Shown here: positions 1-8,233 of the stretch, one piece after another
Numbering within the stretch: the first letter of the stretch is position 1
Layout of the letters: every line of letters begins with the position of its first letter
Origin: Lachnospiraceae bacterium
Lineage (GTDB): Bacteria; Bacillota; Clostridia; Lachnospirales; Lachnospiraceae
Direction of reading: 5' to 3'
Assembly (NCBI GenBank): GCA_024403335.1
Contig: JAKSSA010000016.1
Location: 1 to 39,539, forward strand
DNA: 39,539 nt
Notes under the pieces: generated by a model
What the model was told of the DNA's origin: nothing
The model's input: the letters and a program-made list of their open reading frames with translations, nothing else
Database searches by the model: none
Translations under genes and position numbers: made by a program

Positions 1-372
1 ACGAGCCTCATTTTCTGCTTTTGCTTTATTTCCTGCACCTTCGACATTTTCTGAAGTATCAAAATTCTCCATTATTTTTGCATTATCACAATTTATAGTT
101 CTTTCTTCATAGTATGAGTTTTCTATTATTTCTTGATTATCGTAATTTACAGTTTTTTCTTCACAGTCTGCATTCTCTGTCATTTCCTGATTATCGCAAT
201 TTACAGTTTTTTCTTCACAGTCTGCATTTTCTGTCATTTCCTGATTATCGCTATTTACGGTTTTTTCTTCACTTCCTGCATTCTCTATCATTTCTCGATT
301 ATCGTAATTTACAGTTTTTTCTTCGCAGTCTGCATTCTCTAAATTTTCTGTATTATCCATGTTTTTATACAT
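1..372 (-). CDS. N-terminal part of an acidic tandem-repeat protein (runs off left edge)
   Basis: The reading frame is open for 124 codons from an ATG at 372 to the window edge. An AGGAG site lies 7 nt upstream. The protein is acidic and Asn/Glu-rich and is built from an 18-residue repeat of the type ENADCEEKTVNxDNQEMT, with three good copies, two weaker ones and then a non-repeat tail. No signal peptide or membrane segment appears in the visible part. The opposite strand also shows an ORF over the same repeats, but it lacks a ribosome binding site and is a shadow. The gene follows glycerate kinase on the same strand after about 70 nt and may be cotranscribed. I do not recognise the family and the C-terminal domain is outside the window. 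Confidence 0.7.
   Translation of the reverse strand, partial: MYKNMDNTENLENADCEEKTVNYDNREMIENAGSEEKTVNSDNQEMTENADCEEKTVNCDNQEMTENADCEEKTVNYDNQEIIENSYYEERTINCDNAKIMENFDTSENVEGAGNKAKAENEAR
70..339 (-). repeat. 54-bp in-frame tandem repeats, about 5 copies
   Basis: Units occupy 286-339, 232-285, 178-231, 124-177 and a degenerate 70-123. The period is exactly 54 bp (18 codons), so copy number can change without breaking the frame of the enclosing gene. The middle copies are almost identical, suggesting recent expansion. Confidence 0.85.
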
Positions 373-384
373 TATTTACTCCTG

Positions 385-484
385 TTTAAATCTCTCAGCA
401 GCGGTTTCATTTAAACCTTTCAACAGCGGCTTCGTTTAAATCTCTCAACAACAGTTTCGTTTAAATCTCTCAACAGCGGTTTCG
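385..484. repeat. Four 25-bp tandem repeats across the glycerate kinase stop codon
   Basis: Units start at 385, 410, 435 and 460 and read close to tttaaatctctcaacagcgg plus tttcg. The copy at 460-484 encodes the last sense codons of glycerate kinase (ETAVERFK). The next copy is out of frame because 25 is not a multiple of 3, and it supplies the residues RNCC and the stop. The remaining copies lie in the gap before the next gene. Confidence 0.85.
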
Positions 485-1569
485 TAAAGATACTGCCTGC
501 CGTTTTTAATCGAGTCTTCAATTGCTTTTCCACTTGAAATTGGCAAAGCCTCTATCCCAAGTGATTCCAACTCTTCATTTTCAAGTTTGCATATGCCGCA
601 AAAAACCATTATCTTCTTTCCCAAAGTGGCCTTTTTTATCCCGGACAAAACCTTTCCCATCAGGCTTTGCCTGTCAAGACAGCCCTCTCCTGTAATAACA
701 AGCGTAGCATCTTTTACATGTTCCTCGAAATTAGATATTTTAAGGATTCCGTCAATACCACTTTCAATTTTTGCGCCAAGGAAAGCTATACATCCACCTC
801 CGGCACCACCTGCTGCACCTGTGCCTTCTATACAAGTTACATCAATCCCAAGGTCTTCATTTATTTTTTCAGACAAATGCCTAAGTCCGTTGTCGAGTCT
901 TAAAACCTCTTCTTCATTCGCGCCCTTTTGTGGTGCATAAACATATGCCGCTCCAAGCTCGCCGTAAAAAGGATTCAAAACATCCGACAAAACCACAAAA
1001 CTGCTTTCTTTTATTCTGCTGTCAGCATTACTTTTATCTATTTTGGCAATCTCTTCAAGTGTAAAGCCTGTTGGTACAAATTCCTCCAATGCTCTGCCAT
1101 TGTTTCTTAAAAATTTATACCCAAGGGCTGCTGCAAAACCACAGCCACCATCTGTTGTTGCACTCCCGCCAAGGCAAAGATAAAACCTTCTTATCCCCTT
1201 GTCCAAAGCATCTCTTATCAGTTGTCCAAAACCATAAGAAGTAGCATTGCCTGTCTGGTACGAAGTCTGCTTCGTTATTCCTGTGCTTTCAGCAAATTCA
1301 ACTACTGCAGTTCTTTCTTTCGCATATTCTATTTCTGCATAGCAACACTTAAGCCCCTTCCACTCAGGACCTGTTACATATACTTCAGTTTTTTCACCGG
1401 AAACTGCATTCAAAATGCATTCTATGCTGCCTTCTCCGCCATCTGCAACAGGAATCATTACAATTTCTTCATCTGTAAATGGCATTATAGCTTCCTTAAT
1501 AGTCTTAGCCACTTCTGATGCAGACATTGACCCCTTAAAACTGTCCGGTGCAATAACAATTTTCCCCAT
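445..1569 (-). CDS. glxK: Glycerate 2-kinase (GlxK/GarK family)
   Basis: Phosphorylates D-glycerate to 2-phosphoglycerate with ATP, feeding glycerate into lower glycolysis; cytoplasmic. Family motifs are visible in order: IAPDSFKGS at the N terminus, VADGGEGS near residue 45, LGGSATTDGGCGFA in the middle, GTGAAGGAGGG, and TGEGCLDRQS near residue 290. The length of 374 aa is usual. I chose the ATG at 1569 because the family begins at MGKIVIAPDSFK; an in-frame TTG at 1587 would add six residues. The last four residues (RNCC) come from a shifted copy of a 25-bp repeat, so the natural C terminus was probably slightly different. A strong extended -10 promoter lies just upstream. Confidence 0.93.
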   Translation of the reverse strand: MGKIVIAPDSFKGSMSASEVAKTIKEAIMPFTDEEIVMIPVADGGEGSIECILNAVSGEKTEVYVTGPEWKGLKCCYAEIEYAKERTAVVEFAESTGITKQTSYQTGNATSYGFGQLIRDALDKGIRRFYLCLGGSATTDGGCGFAAALGYKFLRNNGRALEEFVPTGFTLEEIAKIDKSNADSRIKESSFVVLSDVLNPFYGELGAAYVYAPQKGANEEEVLRLDNGLRHLSEKINEDLGIDVTCIEGTGAAGGAGGGCIAFLGAKIESGIDGILKISNFEEHVKDATLVITGEGCLDRQSLMGKVLSGIKKATLGKKIMVFCGICKLENEELESLGIEALPISSGKAIEDSIKNGRQYLYETAVERFKRNCC

Positions 1570-1617
1570 AAATATTACCCATAACAAAGCATATTGTCAT
1601 TATCAAACAATCACTTC

Positions 1618-1646
1618 ATTATAGCATAACAGAGTGTTCATAACAA
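1618..1646 (-). promoter_or_regulatory. Promoter of glycerate kinase
   Basis: Read on the minus strand: -35 TTGTTA, 17-bp spacer, TGC-extended -10 TATAAT. The predicted start is near 1611, about 40 nt before the ATG. Confidence 0.65.
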
Positions 1647-1690
1647 GAAAAATCGGAATCGATTACGGAAGCCAAGAACATAAAACAAAG

Positions 1691-1718
1691 AAAAAAAAAC
1701 GGCGACCAACGTCGCCGT
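1691..1718 (-). terminator. Intrinsic terminator after ilvE
   Basis: Perfect 8-bp GC-rich stem ACGGCGAC/GTCGCCGT with a 4-nt loop, followed on the minus strand by nine T residues, 10 nt after the ilvE stop codon. Confidence 0.93.
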
Positions 1719-1727
1719 AAATTGCTG

Positions 1728-2798
1728 TTATTCTACTACCTGAATCCAGCCCTTTGTATCCTTTACAGTACCAAGCTGAATACCTGTAACAGTATCATAT
1801 AACTTCTGGCTCAACTCGCCAATGCCACCATCCTTAATCTGGATAACATGATCATTAAAACGAAGATGTCCAACGGGTGAAATAACTGCTGCTGTACCTG
1901 TTCCCCAAACTTCTTCAAGCTTGCCATTCTTAGCAGCTTCGTAAAGCTCTTCAGCAGAAACCTTTCTTTCCTCAACTGTATATCCCCAATCCTTGCAAAG
2001 AGCAATACATGAGTTTCTTGTAATACCCGGAAGAATTGATCCGTTAAGCATAGGTGTAACAACCTTGCCATCAATCTTAAAGAAGATGTTCATAGCGCCA
2101 ACTTCTTCGATATACTTTCTTTCAACACCATCAAGCCAGAGAACCTGTGAATAGCCTTCTTCATGTGCCTTCATCTGTGCAGCCATTGAAGCAACATAGT
2201 TACCACCTGTCTTAGCTTCACCAATACCACCCTTTACGGCACGAACATATTCATCTTCAATCCAGATTTTAACAGGATTAAGTCCTTCAGGATAGTAAGC
2301 ACCAACAGGGCAAAGAATAACTACAAACAAATATGTATCAGAAGGTCTCACACCAAGGAAAGGATCTGTAGCGATGATGAAAGGACGAATATAAAGTGAT
2401 GTTCCGGGCTTTGTGGGAATCCACTTCTCATCAACCTTAACTACTGCCTTTACAGCCTGTACAAAGTCCTCTTCGGGAATCATTGGAATGCAAAGTCTCT
2501 TGTTTGAATTATTAGCTCTCTTAGCATTCATATCAGGACGGAACAAAACAGGTGTACCGTCTGGATGGCGATATGCTTTCATACCCTCGAACATTTCCTG
2601 ACCATAATGTAAAACCATACTTGCAGGATCAAGTTCAAGATTTGCATAAGGCACAACTCTCGGATTAAACCAGCCCTTGCCGGTCTCATAATTCATCAAA
2701 AACATGTGGTCTGTAAAAATAGTACCGAACTTAAGCGGGTTATCTGCGGTAGGTAACGGCTTAGGATTAGTAGTCTTTGTAATCTTAATATCTAACAT
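1728..2798 (-). CDS. ilvE: Branched-chain amino acid aminotransferase
   Basis: PLP-dependent fold-IV transaminase that interconverts valine, leucine and isoleucine with their 2-oxo acids using glutamate/2-oxoglutarate; cytoplasmic. Recognisable features are HYGQEMFEGMKAYR near residue 65, the PLP lysine in GEAKTGGNYVAS (K196), and the phosphate-binding region WGTGTAAVISPVG near the C terminus. The 356 residues match the type II (BCAT) branch. The start is supported by a GGAGG site 6 nt before the ATG. It follows folA by 83 nt on the same strand and ends at a strong terminator. Confidence 0.95.
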   Translation of the reverse strand: MLDIKITKTTNPKPLPTADNPLKFGTIFTDHMFLMNYETGKGWFNPRVVPYANLELDPASMVLHYGQEMFEGMKAYRHPDGTPVLFRPDMNAKRANNSNKRLCIPMIPEEDFVQAVKAVVKVDEKWIPTKPGTSLYIRPFIIATDPFLGVRPSDTYLFVVILCPVGAYYPEGLNPVKIWIEDEYVRAVKGGIGEAKTGGNYVASMAAQMKAHEEGYSQVLWLDGVERKYIEEVGAMNIFFKIDGKVVTPMLNGSILPGITRNSCIALCKDWGYTVEERKVSAEELYEAAKNGKLEEVWGTGTAAVISPVGHLRFNDHVIQIKDGGIGELSQKLYDTVTGIQLGTVKDTKGWIQVVE

Positions 2799-2881
2799 AA
2801 TATCCTCCTGCTTTTTCGCTTTATTAAATTAAAGTATTAAATTCTAAATATACTACAACTTCGTTGAATAAAAATCAAGAC

Positions 2882-3367
2882 TTATTTTCTTGAATATGTT
2901 GTAAATTTATAATTAACTCCTTCATAATTCTGCATTTCGCCTTCTTCTGTCATAACCCATTCCTCTGACTCATCAAGATTAGGGAAATATGTATCAGCTT
3001 CATAAGACTCATCAATTTTCGTTACCAAAGCCTTGTTACAATATGGCAGCAAAGCTTTATAAATTTCGCCACCACCTGCTACAAATATTTCATCATCAGA
3101 CGTTTCCTTCACCATTTCCAAGGCTTCCTCAATTGAAGAAGCCTTTTCGCCAAATAATGGCTCATATGCCTGGTTTCTTGTTATGGTTATAACTCTTCTG
3201 TCTTTTAACGGCTTAGGGAAGCTTTCCAAAGTCTTGCGCCCGATAATCATTGTTTTGTTTAAAGTCTGAGCTCTAAAGAACTGCTTGTCAGGTTTCAGGT
3301 TTGGAATGAGCAAATCATTGTTCTTTCCGATAGCCCAATTCTTATCAACTGCCACTATTAAAAGCAT
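2882..3367 (-). CDS. folA: Dihydrofolate reductase
   Basis: NADPH-dependent reduction of dihydrofolate to tetrahydrofolate, regenerating the cofactor consumed by the thymidylate synthase encoded nearby on the other strand. It has the N-terminal IVAVDKNWAIGKNNDLL, the catalytic acid D27 (in LKPDKQFF), IIGRKTLESFPK, and FVAGGGEIYKALL for NADPH binding. The 161 aa length is normal. The tryptophan that precedes the catalytic Asp by five residues in the E. coli enzyme is a proline here (IPNLKPD). I believe related clostridial enzymes also lack it, but this is from memory. A GGGAGG site supports the ATG. It lies 128 nt behind the metallo-hydrolase gene, in a gap filled by tandem repeats, with no separate promoter visible. 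Confidence 0.95.
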   Translation of the reverse strand: MLLIVAVDKNWAIGKNNDLLIPNLKPDKQFFRAQTLNKTMIIGRKTLESFPKPLKDRRVITITRNQAYEPLFGEKASSIEEALEMVKETSDDEIFVAGGGEIYKALLPYCNKALVTKIDESYEADTYFPNLDESEEWVMTEEGEMQNYEGVNYKFTTYSRK

Positions 3368-3380
3368 AATCCCTCCCTGC

Positions 3381-3520
3381 CTTCTCTTATTTAACTTTTC
3401 AGTTGTGAAATCCTATCTTCTCTTATTTAACTTTTCAGCTGTGAAATTCTGTCTTCTCTTATTTAACCTTCTCAGCTGTGAAATCCTATCTTCTCTTATT
3501 TAACCTTCTCAGCTGTGAAA
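3381..3520. repeat. Four 36-37-bp tandem copies of the hydrolase gene 3' end
   Basis: Units lie at 3381-3416, 3417-3452, 3453-3489 and 3490-3520. On the minus strand each copy carries the codons for the hydrolase C terminus (FTAEKVK) followed by TAA and a short trailer. The last unit is the genuine gene end; the others are serial copies of coding tail plus stop codon filling the gap before folA. Confidence 0.88.
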
Positions 3521-4581
3521 TGAAGATTCTTACCGTCAGAGGTACATACAATTGTGCCCATCTTGTCGGTACGATAAACAATAATATCTTCATCCTCAAG
3601 TGTAGCTACTGTTTCAGCATGAGGATGTCCGTAATCGTTGTTTTCGCCACACATAATTACCGCATATGCGGGATTTACTGCCTGTACGAACTTCTTGCCT
3701 GAAGATGTATAGCTTCCATGGTGACCAACCTTCAATACATCTGCTTCGATATCAACACCGGTTGCAAGAATATCGTTTTCGGTCAGCTTAATAGCGTCAC
3801 CTGTGAATACAAATTTGTTTTCCTTATAAGTTAAAAGAATAACAATAGACCATGCATTTACATCATCATATTCCTTGTCAACGGTAAGACACTTAAAGGT
3901 CGCATTACCAAGAGTCATTTCCTTAGAATACTCATCCATACCCGGTGTAATTACATGAGAATTTCTGTTTTCAATTCCTGACAAAAATGCCTTTTCATAC
4001 TGCGATTTTGTAGGGCATTTGCTCTTGATGGCATTTTCAACTTCAAAATTCGCAAAAATCTTCTTAACACATCCAATATGATCTGCATGCGGATGAGTTC
4101 CGACATAATATTTCAAAGTTGAAACACCATTTGAAATAAGATAATTAACTACCTTGTCACCTGTTTCCGGATTTCCACCGTCAATCAGCATATATTCTCC
4201 GCCGCACTCAATGAAAATACAGTCAGCCTGATCTACATCTATAAAATGAACTCTTAAATCTTCATAATTATATTCAACATTATCAGTTATTACAGGCTTA
4301 GTGCTGCTACCGGAATTATTATTCGTACCTGTATCTTTTCCGCTGTCAGGGGCCTTTACATCAGTATTACTGCCCTGTGTTGAAGAATTATTACCTGTAT
4401 TTACATCATTCTCAATATTTGAGTCATTTAAATCAGGCAATATGTCTGCAATGCCTGTTACATCCAGAACAAAAGAAACTACCGCAATTAAAAGTAATGA
4501 CAGCAAGCTTGTACCTGCATATCTCAATTTCTTGTTAATTTTCTTACTCACTGACTTTTTTTTACTACTTTTTTTAGCCAT
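3496..4581 (-). CDS. Membrane-anchored metallo-beta-lactamase-fold hydrolase, ComEC C-terminal type
   Basis: About 361 aa. A Lys/Ser-rich N terminus (MAKKSSKKKS) is followed by one membrane segment (about residues 22-42), a Ser/Thr/Asn/Gly/Asp linker (to about 105), then an MBL domain facing outward. Metal-site motifs are present: FIDVDQAD, YVGTHPHADHIGC (HxHxDH), FTGDA and VGHHGS. These match the stand-alone relatives of the ComEC nuclease domain; the substrate is unknown, with extracellular DNA or a phosphodiester likely. The start at 4581 has GGTGAG upstream; an in-frame ATG at 4614 adds 11 residues and remains possible. It is divergent from thyA with its own promoter. The 3' end is serially duplicated downstream. 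Confidence 0.85.
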   Translation of the reverse strand: MAKKSSKKKSVSKKINKKLRYAGTSLLSLLLIAVVSFVLDVTGIADILPDLNDSNIENDVNTGNNSSTQGSNTDVKAPDSGKDTGTNNNSGSSTKPVITDNVEYNYEDLRVHFIDVDQADCIFIECGGEYMLIDGGNPETGDKVVNYLISNGVSTLKYYVGTHPHADHIGCVKKIFANFEVENAIKSKCPTKSQYEKAFLSGIENRNSHVITPGMDEYSKEMTLGNATFKCLTVDKEYDDVNAWSIVILLTYKENKFVFTGDAIKLTENDILATGVDIEADVLKVGHHGSYTSSGKKFVQAVNPAYAVIMCGENNDYGHPHAETVATLEDEDIIVYRTDKMGTIVCTSDGKNLHFTAEKVK

Positions 4582-4692
4582 AAATCTCACCTTTTTCTCA
4601 CTGATTAAAGACATGTTATAAAGTCCTTTTGTCAAGTAAAGCCTTGCCAAAAGGCCCGTCAACACTCTCTATTTATTGTATAGATTTCAGAC

Positions 4693-4721
4693 ATTATATA
4701 CTATCTGTTGTTGTTTATCAA
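4693..4721 (-). promoter_or_regulatory. Promoter of the metallo-hydrolase (folA, ilvE) transcription unit
   Basis: On the minus strand: -35 TTGATA, 17-bp spacer, -10 TATAAT. The start would be near 4686, giving an about 105-nt leader. It probably also serves folA and ilvE, since the next clear terminator is after ilvE. Confidence 0.7.
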
Positions 4722-4742
4722 GCAAAACCGCATTTTTTCGTC

Positions 4743-4771
4743 TTTACGGAATATGTGTTTTATGCTACAAT
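4743..4771 (+). promoter_or_regulatory. Promoter of thyA
   Basis: -35 TTTACG, 17-bp spacer, TGC-extended -10 TACAAT, start near 4778, about 30 nt before the thyA ATG. It is back to back with the leftward promoter at 4693-4721. Confidence 0.6.
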
Positions 4772-4806
4772 AATCGAAACAAAAAATAAAGAAGGTTGGT
4801 AGCGAT

Positions 4807-5655
4807 ATGAGTTACGCAGACAAAGTTTTTATCGATATGTGCAAGGACATTCTCGAGAACGGAACAAGCACAGAAGGCGAGAAGGTCCGCCCCCGTTGGG
4901 AAGATGGCACACTTGCTTATACAATCAAAAAATTCGGTGTAGTTAATCGCTACGACTTAAGAAAAGAATTTCCTGCTCTCACCTTAAGACGAACCGGAAT
5001 TAAATCCTGTGTAGATGAGATGCTTTGGATTTGGCAAAAGCATTCTAACAATGTTAATGAATTAAGCTCTCACATCTGGGATGCATGGGCTGATGAACAG
5101 GGTTCAATCGGAAAGGCCTACGGTTATCAGTTTGGTGTTGAACATCAGTACAAGGAAGGCATGTTCAATCAGGTTGACAGAGTTATTTATGACTTAAAAA
5201 ACAATCCTTACAGCAGAAGAATTCTTACAAATCTTTATGTTCACCAGGATTTAAACGAAATGGCGCTTTATCCTTGTGCATACAGCATGACCTTCAATGT
5301 TACCAAAAACAATGAAACAGGGAAACTCGTACTTAACGGAATTCTTAACCAGCGTTCACAGGATATCCTTGCTGCAAACAATTGGAATGTATGCCAATAT
5401 GCTGTTCTTATTCACATGCTTGCACAGGTTTGTGACATGGAGGTTGGTGAGTTTGTACATGTTATTGCAGATGCGCATATCTATGACAGGCACATTCCTC
5501 TCATAAAGGAACTCATTTCACGCGAACCATTCCCTGCACCGATTTTCAAGCTCAATCCCGAAGTAAAGGATTTCTACGATTTCAAGCCTGAAGATGTTGA
5601 GCTTATCGACTACCAGACAGGTCCGCAGATTAAGAACATACCTATTGCAGTCTGA
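4807..5655 (+). CDS. thyA: Thymidylate synthase ThyA
   Basis: Methylates dUMP to dTMP with methylene-tetrahydrofolate and releases dihydrofolate, which the neighbouring FolA recycles. The catalytic cysteine lies in ALYPCAYSM, followed by NQRSQDI (phosphate-binding Arg/Ser), NNWNVCQYA (the Asn that reads the pyrimidine) and ADAHIYDRH. The usual His after the active-site PC is Ala here (PCA rather than PCH). The 282 aa length is typical. A GAAGG site lies upstream of the ATG at 4807. It is transcribed alone from a promoter shared back to back with the hydrolase and ends at a hairpin beyond a short repeat array. Confidence 0.95.
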   Translation: MSYADKVFIDMCKDILENGTSTEGEKVRPRWEDGTLAYTIKKFGVVNRYDLRKEFPALTLRRTGIKSCVDEMLWIWQKHSNNVNELSSHIWDAWADEQGSIGKAYGYQFGVEHQYKEGMFNQVDRVIYDLKNNPYSRRILTNLYVHQDLNEMALYPCAYSMTFNVTKNNETGKLVLNGILNQRSQDILAANNWNVCQYAVLIHMLAQVCDMEVGEFVHVIADAHIYDRHIPLIKELISREPFPAPIFKLNPEVKDFYDFKPEDVELIDYQTGPQIKNIPIAV

Positions 5656-5710
5656 TATAAATATATTCTCTAATAAAATATAAGTTCTAATAGAAATACA
5701 AATGACAATA

Positions 5711-5782
5711 AAAATATAAATCGTTGCAAAAATATAATTCATTGTAAAAATACAAATCATTGCAAAAATATTAATCATTGCA
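5711..5782. repeat. Four 18-bp tandem repeats downstream of thyA
   Basis: Units at 5711, 5729, 5747 and 5765, consensus aaaatataaatcattgca. They fill the gap between the thyA stop and its terminator hairpin and, unlike several other arrays here, do not copy the gene end. Confidence 0.85.
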
Positions 5783-5784
5783 AA

Positions 5785-5818
5785 AAAGGAACCTGTTCAA
5801 TCACAAGTTCCTTTTATT
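5785..5818. terminator. Bidirectional terminator between thyA and the chemoreceptor gene
   Basis: Stem AAAGGAAC (5785-5792) with GTTCCTTT (5807-5814) and a 14-nt loop. A T-rich tract follows on the plus strand and a run of A precedes it (T tract on the minus strand), so it can stop both converging genes. Confidence 0.75.
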
Positions 5819-5910
5819 TATGCTTTATTATAAATTCATCAATACTTCATAATACTTCATTACTTATTTGTAGTTGAATCGCCATTTGTGGCATTATCAA
5901 CTATTTTTTA

Positions 5911-7914
5911 TTATGAAAGCTTAAAGCGTGAAACCTTGTCTTCCAATTCCTTTGAAATCTCAAGTAACTTACTTGAAGATGCAGCTACATCTGCAACACT
6001 TGTTTCAACCTTAAAGGTGGCAGCACTGGTTTCTTCTGTTCCGGCTGCATTTTCCTGAGCAATTGCAGAAAGACTTTCAATAAGGTCAACAATTTCAACT
6101 CTGATCTTATCAAGCTCCTGAGCACCAGAACCAATAACCATGATATTCTGTGAAGAAGCATCAATACCTGCATCAACATCTCTGAAGGCGTTTGAAGTCT
6201 TTTCAACCTTTTCACTCTGTGTCGCCATAATATCTCTGAATTCTTTCATAACATCAACAGACTTACTTGATTCACTGATAAGAGTCTGAGTGATGTTTTC
6301 AATTTCAACAGCAGAAGCATTACTCTGATTAGCAAGCTTTGAAATCTGATCTGCAACGACTGCAAATCCACGACCTGCATCTCCTGCTCTTGCAGCTTCG
6401 ATTGAAGCGTTAAGAGAAAGAAGATTTGTTTCATCTGCAATATCAGTAATAAGGCTTGTTGCAGCACTAATCTTCATAGCACTTTCATTTGTAACCACAG
6501 TCTGCTGATAAAGCTCATCAATTGCATCTATTGCCTTCTTGGTGATATCCATCAATTCAGCCAATATCTTTCCTGCTTCCTGTGATGCACTTGACATCTT
6601 ACCTGACTGTTCCTCGAAGTCAGCGATATTATCAACAGTAGCCTCAATCTTTTCACCCATCTGAATAACATATTCCTGAGCCTTAGTTGTATCGCCTGCC
6701 TGACTTGTAGCACCTCTTGCGATATCTTCAACAGCGTTACTAACCTGATTTAAAGCAGTTTCTGTTTCATTTGCAAGTGATGAAAGATTTTCTGAAGTTG
6801 AATAAAGCTCCATACTTTCATCAATAACGCCCTTAAGCAAGTCTGACAGAACGTCCATCGTACCGTTAATAGTAGTACAAATCAATCCAATCTCATCACC
6901 GCGTTCCGTATATTTCTCTTCAACTCTGGTTGAGAAATCATATTCTGAAAGTTTGTTAATCTGCTTAACAACAACATCCAAAGGTTTGATCATCTTTTTA
7001 ACTATGAAATATGTAATAACCAAAGCTGCAAGAATTTCTGCCCATGAAACAAAGGTAGCCTGGCGTGATGCGTGTTGAGCCTTGGTATTAGCATAATTTG
7101 AAGAATATTCAAGGCAAAGGTACAAATCAGTGAGACCAACCTTTGACATCGCAACCTTCATGTTCTTTCCTTCAACATTCTTATAATCAAGCATTCCTCT
7201 CGGAATAACCTTAATGTCAGTTAAAGAATTTAACTTTGTAAGCTTCTCTGTGCCATTCACCACCTGAGGAGCCAATTCAGGATTGTTATGAACTACAACA
7301 GTTGTATCTGAAGTGATAAGGAAAGCTGACATAACATCTGAGTTATAGGTGTCAATAATCTTAACAACGCTTTCAATATTGATATCAGCTGCAAATACTA
7401 CAAAAACATCATCAACCAAAAGTGGTGTTGAAACAGTAATAACCATCTTTCCGGTGTTCTTGTCTACATGAGGAGCTGAATATACTGTCTTGTTCTGTGC
7501 CTTCGCTTCCTTATACCAGGATTCATTCAAAGGATTAAGCTCAATTTGTTCTGTGCTTCCCCAAATTGTAGACTGCCACTTTTCAATACCTACATAATAC
7601 ATCAAAGCTGCATCATTATTTTTAAGATTACTCATCAAAAAGCCTGCAACCACAACAGGATCCTTCTGTTTTTCGTAAGCCATTGTATTGGCAATATTCT
7701 CAACAATAATTGCCTGCTTTTCAAGCCATGCGTTAAAAGTTTCTGAACCGTTAACTGCTTTACCCATCAGCTCACTTTCAACAGATTCTTTAACATTATT
7801 TTTAATTACGGAATAGTATGAAGTGTTTGCACCGACTATTGAAACTAAAAGCATCAAACACATCACCCATGAGAGTTTCTGACTCATCTTCATTTTGTTA
7901 AACCATTTTTTCAT
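5911..7914 (-). CDS. Methyl-accepting chemotaxis protein with extracellular Cache-type sensor
   Basis: Transmembrane chemoreceptor of 667 aa. TM1 spans about 13-35, a dCache-like extracellular sensor about 40-285 ([19 protein letters not shown] and [11 protein letters not shown] are typical), TM2 about 287-307, HAMP about 308-362, then a long signalling coiled coil. The CheA/CheW-contacting hairpin tip is clear at about 490-530 ([28 protein letters not shown]). There is no C-terminal CheR/CheB pentapeptide. The start is backed by GAGGTGA. It is monocistronic with a strong promoter of its own. The ligand cannot be read from sequence; an amino acid or sugar-linked cue would suit the neighbourhood. 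Confidence 0.93.
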   Translation of the reverse strand: MKKWFNKMKMSQKLSWVMCLMLLVSIVGANTSYYSVIKNNVKESVESELMGKAVNGSETFNAWLEKQAIIVENIANTMAYEKQKDPVVVAGFLMSNLKNNDAALMYYVGIEKWQSTIWGSTEQIELNPLNESWYKEAKAQNKTVYSAPHVDKNTGKMVITVSTPLLVDDVFVVFAADINIESVVKIIDTYNSDVMSAFLITSDTTVVVHNNPELAPQVVNGTEKLTKLNSLTDIKVIPRGMLDYKNVEGKNMKVAMSKVGLTDLYLCLEYSSNYANTKAQHASRQATFVSWAEILAALVITYFIVKKMIKPLDVVVKQINKLSEYDFSTRVEEKYTERGDEIGLICTTINGTMDVLSDLLKGVIDESMELYSTSENLSSLANETETALNQVSNAVEDIARGATSQAGDTTKAQEYVIQMGEKIEATVDNIADFEEQSGKMSSASQEAGKILAELMDITKKAIDAIDELYQQTVVTNESAMKISAATSLITDIADETNLLSLNASIEAARAGDAGRGFAVVADQISKLANQSNASAVEIENITQTLISESSKSVDVMKEFRDIMATQSEKVEKTSNAFRDVDAGIDASSQNIMVIGSGAQELDKIRVEIVDLIESLSAIAQENAAGTEETSAATFKVETSVADVAASSSKLLEISKELEDKVSRFKLS

Positions 7915-7968
7915 TCATTCACCTCACAAAATCAAATTTATTGTTCAGTTGATTAAAAGCGTTTACTT

Positions 7969-7997
7969 ATTATAGCACTCTTTTTCATACTTGTAAA
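7969..7997 (-). promoter_or_regulatory. Strong promoter of the chemoreceptor gene
   Basis: Minus strand: -35 TTTACA, 17-bp spacer, TGC-extended -10 TATAAT. Inverted GTTTAC/GTAAAC hexamers flank it (7961-7966 and 7993-7998), a possible operator. Confidence 0.75.
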
Positions 7998-8000
7998 CTC

Positions 8001-8040
8001 AAAAACGAGGAGTGCATACCTGTAAGCATTACACTCCTCG
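8001..8040 (-). terminator. Terminator after the GH130 operon
   Basis: 9-bp stem CGAGGAGTG (8006-8014) with CACTCCTCG (8032-8040), 17-nt loop, followed on the minus strand by five T residues. It lies about 180 nt beyond the GH130 stop, after an AT-rich repeat stretch. The rest of 7915-8218 holds the chemoreceptor promoter and no gene. Confidence 0.8.
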
Positions 8041-8157
8041 CCATTGTTTCATTATTTTTCATTATTTTTCGCAACAATGCTCAACTTTTCTGTTTTCGAG
8101 CTTAATTTTTTCTTTTCGTGAACTTTCTTGGTGAAAAAAATTACAAAAACAAAATAC

Positions 8158-8233
8158 ATTATTTATCAAACGTTTATTTATTGAGCATTTATTGAACGTT
8201 TTTTTATTTATTAAGTGTTTATTTATTGAGTAT
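8158..8233. repeat. Degenerate about 15-bp repeats spanning the GH130 stop codon
   Basis: Copies close to cgtttatttattgag recur about four to five times with slips. On the minus strand each contains the codons Leu/Ile-Asn-Lys and TAA of the GH130 C terminus, so the gene end is repeated downstream of its own stop. Confidence 0.65.

Noticed and set aside
114-389. Plus-strand ORF of Leu/Phe/His-rich repeats
   Set aside because: It is the complement of the minus-strand repeat gene, which has a proper AGGAG site and normal acidic composition; the plus-strand ORF has no ribosome binding site.
5518-5778. Minus-strand 86-residue hydrophobic ORF at the thyA end
   Set aside because: It is Ile/Met-rich because of the AT-rich 18-bp repeats and the complement of thyA; no start signals.
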